Assembly: GCF_000090795.2 (NCBI RefSeq)
Contig: NW_003546373.1
Span: forward strand, 184,881 to 208,455
Direction of reading: 5' to 3'
DNA length: 23,575 nt
DNA from: Amphimedon queenslandica
Lineage: Eukaryota > Porifera > Demospongiae > Haplosclerida > Niphatidae
Shown here: piece after piece, positions 1-10,552 of the stretch
How the letters are laid out: each line of letters opens with the position of its first letter
Numbering within the stretch: position 1 is the first letter of the stretch
The notes under the pieces: model-generated
The model's database searches: none
Told to the model about the DNA's origin: nothing
What the model saw: the letters and a program-made list of their open reading frames with translations, nothing else
Made by a program: the position numbers and the translations under genes

Positions 1-78
1 ACAGAGACTTTTAAATTTTGAAAATAAAGTACAAGTATAAAAAAATATACATGCTTTTAAAAGTCAAGTATCACTCAC

Positions 79-2594
79 TTGTTGTTGAATTGGAACTTCA
101 ATTGGTTTTGCGTTAAGTGTTTATATTTCTCAGAGAGGAGAGTCAGGAATTCAGTTTTAAGAACAGACTCCAGGACTGAATCAAAATCATTAGCAACATG
201 AATCACAAAGAAATCATCTTGCAAGGGACTGAGAGAAAAGAAAGAGAAGAGAAAGTTAACGAATAAAAGCACCAACTTGTACTTTAAATTGGTGGTGTGC
301 TTATCAAGCAACCAACCGCCAAAATAAAATGTCATTTTGCTTCATCTTAAGTACATGTATGCTCAATGACAAATGGTCATTAACATAAAGTCCACCAAAT
401 ACAAAATTTATCAAATACATGTAATTATGACTCCTGTCAATATTTCCAGTTGTACAGTAAGTATACATTTACATACAAAATGAAGTCCATATTGAAGTTG
501 ATAATGATTATTATTATAATAATTACCTCATAGATACAGCTGTTATTGTCTCAAGTGGAAGTTTCCTCTTCACAACTTCAACAAACTGACCTTTATGTGA
601 TCCCTTCTTTATCTATCAAAAAATAAAAGAATAACTCTAACTCAAATAATACTTAACATAAATTTAATTTTACTAGACGAATGTAAAACATTAAAGGGGC
701 GAGCCTAAGCAAGCAAAGCAATGTACATATAATAAATTTTAACAGACTAACAATACTCAGTCTCATGCATGAATTGATTGAACTTAAGCAGCTCAGAACT
801 TGGAGTGTAGTGTAGTTCTTCATCTACCTTTGTAATCAATGCATGAAGTTTTGCAATTAAAGATAGCTACTGTAGAAGCAGTCACTGCACAAATGATAAG
901 GTTAGATAGGCAACTGTAGCAATGTAGTCCAAGTTAGTTCAGGCTGTGACTGACATTCACTTAATCAGAGTCATTCACATGAATGTTTTAACAAGATGGC
1001 ATATCTGCTTTCTTTTAACATCCATTTCTGCATCTGGACAGTAGTACAGACTGTACAGTAAGTCCAGTCAATTAATAATGTCAACAAAAACAAGTTTCAT
1101 AGTTACTTTATTGCATCTATAACCTGATATAGCTGTTGGAGAAGCCTTTGAACAGAATTTCTGTCTTATTTTGCTGCTAGAAAACTTATGACTTCTTTCC
1201 GTGTGTTGGTCGCCATTTTATTTTATTGTGGCCACTCCCACTTTTAATGAAATATTGAAAACTGAATTTACATTGTATATTGCATTGTTAATGCATAGCA
1301 TCTATCGTACGTGTACAGACAAACATACTTGTCTCATTTATGTGGGGCTCACTCAGGCTCGCCACAATTATTTCATTTTGTTTGCTTACTTTTTCCCTAC
1401 CAATGAGGTACACAAATTGTGCTGACAGTAGAAGATCTCTTTTGGTGCATTTGAATCGTCTGTCGTATTTATTGACAGTTTGGGCAAACTCTATCCTCTC
1501 ACGTTTACCTAATAAAGAAATAAATAAATAAATAAATAAATATTAATTAAAGTTGGGTCAGACATGAGGCAATAACAATTACAGTTGTATTAATACAATA
1601 ATACATTCCTTGCATTGTTACCAAATCCGTGACATGCAAAAACCAATTTGCTATATGTACATGTACTTTTTACATGGCCATAACTTGAAAACCTTAAGTT
1701 GGAACAAAAATCTGACGCACGCACGCATGCACACACACACACAAAAACAAACACACAGCATAAGGACATTCTATATAGCATAAGGACATCAATATGTATC
1801 AGAAAATGTAATAAAATTTGGTGTCATTTCGGAGCCATTTTTTAGAAAAAACCATGGGCTATAGCCTTGGGTATTTTTCAGAATTTTGGCGTTTTCTTGA
1901 AATGGCCATAACTTAATAATTTTAAGCTGGAATTAGCTCAAACTTTCTACACAGCATAAGGACATCAATATTTATCAGAAAATGTAATAAAAATTGGGGT
2001 GATTTCGGAGCCATTTTTTGAAAAAACCATGGGCTATATCTTGGGTATTTTTCAAAAATTGGCTCTTTTAAAAAAATGCTCATAACTCGAAAAATATTTG
2101 TCAGAATTAACTCAAACATTTTACAGCACATTAGGACATCAATATATATCAGAAAATGTAAGAAAAAATTGGAATGATTTTCGGGTCATTTTTTGGAAAA
2201 AAACATGGTGTAATTTAATGTGTTACTGTATCTTTTTGTATGAGATTTGAGGGTGATGACCTGATTTAAATGGGCTAAATAGCCTTGGGTATTTTTTAAA
2301 AATTGGCTCATTTTTAAAACTCTCATAACTCAAAAATTATTCGTTGGAAACAGCTCAAACTTCCTACATAACAATTTTCTCTTTAAATCACAAAGCCAAA
2401 CTAAAATCTCCAAACAATATGCTGTACATATTGTTATTGTCAATAAACTGAAACAAAACAATAAACTGAAAGTAAAGACTCACCAACAAGAGCACGTAGG
2501 GCAGGATCATCAGCAAACCCAAGATAATCACCAACAAAATTCCTATTAATACTCAACCTCTTCCTCTCCTTCTTATTCAACAATATATCAGACG
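79..2594 (-). CDS. MYO1E: Myosin exons 21-24: TH1 membrane-binding tail (partial)
   Basis: Exon 21 (2484-2594) gives [21 protein letters not shown], exon 22 (1390-1508) [19 protein letters not shown] and then CTKRDLLL, exon 23 (527-612) [17 protein letters not shown], and exon 24 (79-228) [10 protein letters not shown] to [12 protein letters not shown]. This basic TH1 module binds acidic phospholipids in known class I myosins. Exon 22 is easy to miss because it lies between two repeat-rich introns; phase matching (2 + 39 codons) and the protein match fix its ends. Exon 24 ends in split phase at donor GTGAGT, so at least one more exon follows to the left. Confidence 0.92.
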
Positions 2595-4055
2595 CTACAG
2601 AGAATTAAGAGTTACAAGTGTGATGTATTGAATATATGAATGTACATGTACATACATGTATAGTACAATGTGTATGCATTTATGTATTGCATGTACATGT
2701 ACATGTACATGTACATGTACATGCATGTACATGTATGTGAAAAGTGTAGTACATGTAGTTTATATTCATTGGTTATTGCATTTGAGTGTATTTAATTACC
2801 TCTTTCCTTCAGTGTCTGGTAGTACTGGTCTGACCGGTGACGACGCCATGCCTTCTGGATCCTACGAGCATAAGCATCATACTTCCTCTCTCTGAGCTCC
2901 TCCAATAAGAATAACTAGAAAATAATAATAATAATAATAATGATAATTAATTTAATTTTAAACTGAGGACAATGGATGAATAAAAGAGAATGAAGAAGAT
3001 TACCATATAAAGCTGGTAATTTTGGTGAATTTGGCATTTTAATAGCTATTCACCAAAAATAAAACCCATAATTTCGAACTTTTCTGTTCATGCTCCATGA
3101 CACATGGCCACAAATTCACCAAATTAAAACCAGCTAAAATATCAAAAATTTAGCATTTTACCAAAATTTTATCCCTCCAAAATCACCAGCTATACCATAA
3201 GCCACAATAAAAAATAACAAAAATTAAAAAAAGATGGAAAAGAGAGAAGAGTAAAAATAGAAAGAAAGAGGGGGAGGAATAAAATTAAATAAAAAGAGAA
3301 TAGTAGCTATTTCAAATAGTGCCAATACTCACTGATTCAGGACTCTTAATAAACACTTTAGTCTTGCCCAGCTGCCACTGGTCCGGCTCCATGTTGACTG
3401 ACATCATCAAGTGCCGTATACCATCCTGGACTGGACCAGTCCAACGAGGATAAGTCTCAGGAGTTAGTAATGCATACCTACACATGGACAGAATGAACAA
3501 CTGTATACACAGTATCTACTGTATATCTACATGTACATGTAGTCTAGTACACATACATGTACAATAATATGTATATATACACATGTACATGTAATTGAAT
3601 AATATGTACATGTACATGTACATGTAATATGTACATTGTACATACATGTATGCAGTTCCATCTTTCTAAAAGTGATAGTGGATGGGTACATAACTATAAT
3701 GTACATGTGCATGTATTTTGCCTTAAAAGTTTTGTTTATACACATAAGAAAATTTTGCAAAAAATTACAGAAAAACTAAAAAAAAATCCAACTACTGGAA
3801 TTAGAAATTAGTCTGAAAAATGCCCTACTACTAAATGCAAGTACATGTACATGTACATGTGAAACGACTGCAGTTTAGGACAATACTTAATGCACACATA
3901 AATGTAAATGTACATGTAAATGTATGTACATGATGTACATGAACATGTGTGTACCTTCTTAAGAATTTAGCAAACTCTCTTCTGAAGGCATAGCCTGCTC
4001 TTCTGACTCTGATATTCTCCTTAAGACCAAGATACTCAACTTGATGTCTTACCCT

Positions 4056-4133
<78 letters not shown>

Positions 4134-7100
4134 ATAATAAAGAAGGAACAAAACAATTAAAGGAAATAGATAAAAGAGAAGGGAAGAAGGAAGAGAGAAC
4201 AGGGAAAGGGAATAAGAGTATAAACAATAAACAACACTAAAGTACAACATTGTGTACATGTACAGACAAAGAACATGAATAGAACTATACATTGAACACT
4301 CATTGTTGGATCTAAATAAATTTTGGAAGACTAGTCAAACTAAAAACAAATTTTGGGAGGATATAGTCTAACTAAAAATGGAGACTTAAGGAGATTTCAG
4401 GAGACTTACTTAGGTCAAATGTGGGAAGCCAAAATCTCTTAAGATCTAACTGTGACTATAATTTTATACACATCTTTATATTTTCATACATTTCTATACA
4501 TGTACATGCATGTAGTATACACATGTACATGGTATGCATGTATAATGTACATGTACATATAAGTGTACCTGTCTTCCTCCCAGTCGTGAGGTTTCTTTGT
4601 CTCGTTTGGTTTAATGCAACGAATATAATGAGGAGTACACTTCATTAGACGACCAACAAGATCATTGGCTTGAGTCTAAATAAAATGAAGAAATTGAGAA
4701 AGAAGAAAGGGAAATGAAATTAAAATGTAAATGATTGAGAGGTAGGGACTAGGGAGAAGGATACATACATGTAGAAGTGATAAAAATACAATGTACCAGT
4801 GTTTTTGATAAGTGAATTAATCCAGTTTGCTATTGGCCCACAATTACAATGTCATTTTGGGTCAATTTGCTCAAGAAATTCCCAAAATATAAACATTAAC
4901 TCAGCTATTTTTTATTAAAGCAAAAAAACAGTGATTTGGTTTAAAATGTGAGCAAATTTGATATTAACGCAAAATCCAATTTCTTATCAAAAACCATGAA
5001 ACACAGTAACATAGTGTGTACATGTACATTACAATGTACCTTAATCTTGCTACCAGCAGTAGTTGGCCTGGTTTTCTTATCAGGACTGATATCATCAGGA
5101 AACAATGAACGAATGAACTGACTATATAACATAAATATTAATACATTAATATATTCTCACATTGACCTGTACATGTACATGTACATGTACATGTATATGT
5201 ATATGTACATGTACATGTATATAGTGTATCATTATTTACTAACTTTTGGCTGGCCTGCATCAACTCAATACAATCCTTGAATAATACATCTCTGTTCTTC
5301 TCACAGAATCCATTACAATCGTATGTTACCTAAACAAAGCAATGTATGTATTTAAACTGAGGGGGAAATTATCAATATTGAGCAAGGGGAAATTCTGTAG
5401 TAAATATACTAATGGGGGGTTGTGCATAAACACACACTCTGTGTCTTTAAATGGGAGCTCCACACAATATATGTACATTATTTCTACAAATAAAGATTAT
5501 CAAAAATTAGCTATCGGATATTGGCCTAATACAACAAAGTGATAGTAGTTTAAAAGTATAAGCAAACATGCCCATATCACAGAGTTGATAATATACATGT
5601 ATATACTATACTGTAATTTAGTACTTTTAGTATCAATTAATAGCATGTACATGTATATGTATAACAAATAACATATGCAGTTGGACATCAAAATTTTACG
5701 ATCATTTTGCTCAATTTTCTGACCTCTGTGTTGTTCTACCATTTTGTATGAACAACTTAATTTTTGAAATAATTATTCTAAATAATCATTAAAAGCAATT
5801 TAAAGTCATAACATGTCCAACCACAGGGTTTCCCACAAAGCATTGAGCTGACAAGCACTACAATACAGTACATGGCATTTGGAGCAACTTTGAAAATTCA
5901 TAAAAAATCCAAACTTCATTGTAATCAGCTCAAAGTTGATACACAACATAAGGACATGTATATGTATCAGAAAAAATTATAAAAATGGAGATTTCCCTCC
6001 TTGCCATTTTTGACAAAATTTGGCCATTTAACCTGTACTATATAGTACAGGGACTTAAGCAATGATCAAATTAAGCAATGTTCATGAAGACACAATGTCT
6101 AGCATGTAATTACAGGCCCTGCAGCATTACATGCATGTACAGTACATGTACATGTACATGGAAATAAATTAGTGTGTGTATACTACATTAATGTACATGT
6201 ACCTTCCCAGCGTAATGCTGAATAGTGAATCCTCCACTGAAACCAACATAATACTCCTTACCAGGCAATGGCTCACCACCTAATTTCTGCAACAAATAAA
6301 TAAATAAATACAGTATAGTGGTTATATTTCACTGGTAATAAATTTTGCGAATTTCACGTTTTCATTAAATTTGCGAAATTAAATTCCACAAAAGAGGCGT
6401 GGCACACTAGTAAAAATGGCTGCAGAAGGTAAGATTCGCAAAAATTTATACCAACAAAATAAAGCCCCTATACGGTAATCAAGAGTACATTAATATTAAT
6501 ACAATATTAGTGATTTCTTGGAGGAACTAATCATTACATGTCAAAGATATTAACATCATTATCCCAACACCTTATACATGTACATGTGCATTGACTATGG
6601 ATTACTTCAACGAGTTTAATGTCAGCTCCTTCGGACTGGCCGTGCATCTGGAAACAAATGTCATCCAATATGGACATGATGCCAGGTGGACGCTAAATAA
6701 TAAAATAATGATAATAATTATAACAATTTAATTATTAATATTTAGTATATACATGTACATGTAGTAGTAATAGAACTAATAATACATGTACTTTTATTCA
6801 GATTTTTTCTACAGTTTTTCTTTAATAATAATAACATAATATTCTTGTCAATTTACATGTACATCCTTCTTAGTTTTTTGTGTCTTAATTAACTTTTTCC
6901 AACTTTCAATTATAACTTACAAAATAATTAATATTGTTTACTTTTCATTGCTGATAATACATGTACATGTATGACAGCAATGATAAAATAATAATAATAA
7001 TAACAATAAATCTTACTTTGCTCTCCACCAGTTCACAGACTATCTTGTTATTAAAGTAATCAATTGGAGTCCATTTGATCCCCTCAGACACATACTCTTC

Positions 7101-10100
7101 TTGCTCGGCCTTCAAAGTCAGCTCAATAAAGATCTGCTGTAGCTTCTCATTCACAAAGTTAATGCAAAACTGCTCAAATCCGTTTTTCTATAAAAAGAAT
7201 GGAGGATTAATTATTATTAAGAAATAATGGTAGTTGAAGCTTACCATGAATATCTCAAAGCCGTAAATGTCAAGAACACCAATATTAATATCCAATCCAT
7301 CTTTCTTCATGGCAGTGTTGACCATCTACATGTACATGTACATAAAATTGAGAATTAAATTTATAATTTTTCTAGACTATTGCATGCAAATTATGTGTAC
7401 ATGTATGTCCTGTATGTGTTGTATACGGGAGATGTATGTATTATGTAACATTATATAAACACATGTTTTCTTAATGTGTAAATTCACTTTCAATTATAAC
7501 TGCCTCTCATTTCATTAAAACAACTAAATTAATGTACATGTACATGTACATGCATGCACAGCTGCAACCTAAGTATAAAAATATTGTAGCTAGCAAAAAC
7601 TATCAAGGAGAGAATTCTCCATAAACACAGCTATAACCTAATTAATATACATGTACATGTACAACTATAGAACATGTACTAAGTAGCATGGTATCATTTA
7701 TATTCTAGTGAATGAGACATGCAACATTATAAGGATAAAGAGGGACTGGAGGAAGAGAGAGGGATACTCTTAAACAACAGCTGGGGTCTAAATCAAGATC
7801 CTTGCCTTCACAAGCCAATCAAAGAGACGAGAGTAGAGTGTCTTTGAGAGAGCATCACGAGTATAACAAGCCTGCTCAACGTTCAATTGGACACGAATAG
7901 ACTCCGTCTTTCCTCCCCATTTACTGTCCATTATACGACCGGTGAGTTTCTCTTGTAGAGCTGCTGGCTCAACACCCAATAAATAAGCAGGGAACTGTAG
8001 GACTGATGAGGGTGAGTGGGGGAGAGAGGGAGAGGGGAGGGAGGGAGGGAGAGAGGGGGGAGGGAGGGAAGGAGGGAGGGAGGGAGAGGGAGAGAGAGGG
8101 AGGGTGGGAGAGATAGAGGGAGGGAGGGAGAGGGAGGAAAAGAGTGAGAGAGAGGGAGGGAGGGAGGGGGAGAGAGAGAGAGAGAGAGAGAGAGCACAAT
8201 ATACCAACAAAAAGAAAGCAGATAATGATAGTATAAAAAGGGGGAAAGAAAACTGAACAATAACAATGATTGTCTATACAACTCACATCCATCATCTTCA
8301 GGTACAGCATAGTTTCCCTTTTCAGTGAAAGAAATGTTTCCCAAGTGCATAATACCAGCAACAATATTGAAGACATCACCTTGCCTGTCACCAACAATAC
8401 CCATCACCTCCATAGCATGCTGTGTCATAATAAAAAATACATGTAATATAATAAATATTAACAATGATGAAAACCTACAGTACATGTACATGTACATGAT
8501 TAAAAAAATAATGATTTATACTCTTAACACTTAGTATACTGTATAAATAAGACATAGTGGTTGGTTAATGAATATTATTTTAACAATTAGACTAACATCA
8601 AGTGATGATAGTGAATCACTATACAAAACTAAGTGTAAAATTTCTGTCATCCTATATACACTGTACTTATAACAATAATGTACATGTAGAGTTGTAGCTG
8701 ACAAATTTAAAAGAAGGAAACTCAAGTATTATGATACTACACGTGTACATGTACATACATTATTATGCATAATAATAAATAATATTCTAATTCCATTTTA
8801 TAATATCAGTCAATAGTTAGTCAATTCACATCAAAGCAGGAAATCCCATCAACAACCCTAATGTACCATTGGTATCAATAATCCAACTTTATTTGTTGAT
8901 TTACACAAACAATAAGACAACAACTAAAATGTATATTTTAGACAGTTCTTTTTTTATAATTACTTGCTAAATAGCAATTAGACCAATTACACACACTTGT
9001 AGACAATATACATGTATACATGTACATGTACAGTAGGACTATATCATTATGATGTGTATAAATGTATATGTACATGTACATGTGTAGATAAGATATTATA
9101 CTGGGATGGTTATTATTAATATTGTGTTGATAAACTTTGTGTCATTTTGGCATACCAGCGTGTCTTGGAATTCCTTCTTGTCATCGATCCCGTCCACAGT
9201 GTAAGTACCAGTCTGATTCAGGTACCAGTAATAGTCAACATTGGCTACACCAAGACCCTCTACATATACACAAAGACACATAAATACTTATCGTATCTGA
9301 TATTGATATCTCTTGCCTCTCATGTCATCATCAGCTCCAGAAATTAGTTGATAAAAAATGTGAAAGCTTCTTTCTCCTTCATTTTGACTCACAACACGTG
9401 ACTAAGGAATAAAAAAAGAACAAAAATAAATATACATGTACATGTACATACAATGTATGTGTACATGCACATACATGTATATGTACATGAATAGAAATAT
9501 GAATATAAGAGGAAGAAAGGAAGAGAAATATGAATAAGGAGAAGAATTACAGGATAAAGGAGTAATGTATGAAAATGGCCGGGGGAGTGGACTCACCTTC
9601 TCCAAAAGGAACTGGTTGATTTTGCCACCTCTTGGCTCTCCACCTCTTGTGAACTGAATCTCAACGTATTTACCCTAAAAACAAAGGATACCCATAATCA
9701 ACACACACACCCTCATGTACATATATGTACATGTACAGTACATGTACAACTCACAAATCTTGATGAGTTATTGTTCCTGACAGTCTTTGCATTACCAAAT
9801 GCCTCCAGTAAAGGATTAGACTCCAAAATAACTTCCTTGACTCTCTACAAGTGAATGAATGATGAAATAATTATCAGAAGATTAATAATAACACTGTTCC
9901 TTATTAAGTCACAATAGTCATTATTATCCTTATTAGTTCATTACAGTGTATCTACCTGTACATCCTGTCCACCACCAGATACCTTAGCAATGTACCCCAT
10001 TATGAACTTGGCAGCAACAGTCTTACCAGCCCCACTCTCCCCACTGATGATGACACACTGACTCTCATTCTCTATCAACATGTTCCTGTACATGTCATCT

Positions 10101-10489
10101 GAGAGTGCATATATGTGGGGAGGATTTTCATAAGCCGCCTATAAAAACAAATATTAATATATATATATACATGTATAATATATATATACATGTACATTTC
10201 TTAATCTTTATCAATAATCAATGTGATCAAAGTTGTATTGATACAAAGTATTATGTACGCAATCGAAAAATTGATTATCCACCACTTGATAAATAAACAC
10301 ATTAATTTACTTACAGCTCCTTGATAAATCTCTACTTCCCTGTCAGTAAAGTAAGGCATTTGCTTGAAAGGATTCACTGAGATCAGTACAGGCCCAATGT
10401 AGGTCTGTACAAAATTAATAGAGTCAAGAAAAAAAAACAATGCAACAAAAACCAGTAAATACACATGTACATGTACATATACATGTATG

Positions 10490-10552
<63 letters not shown>

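Noticed and set aside
1201-1531. Plus-strand open frames over 1201-1531
   Set aside because: They lie opposite myosin exon 22 (1390-1508, minus), which matches the TH1 tail precisely.
2638-2745. CRISPR-like regular repeat
   Set aside because: Units are six bases with no spacers; it is a simple hexamer repeat in a eukaryotic intron.
3831-4292. Long minus-strand open frame with poly-serine/leucine
   Set aside because: It is the true myosin exon 18 read through into the AG/ACAG microsatellite and flanking intron; the repeat simply has no stops.
7931-8497. Overlapping minus-strand frames rich in Ser, Leu and Pro
   Set aside because: Read-through of myosin exons 9 and 10 across the GA-rich repeat in between. 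Only the exon parts match myosin.
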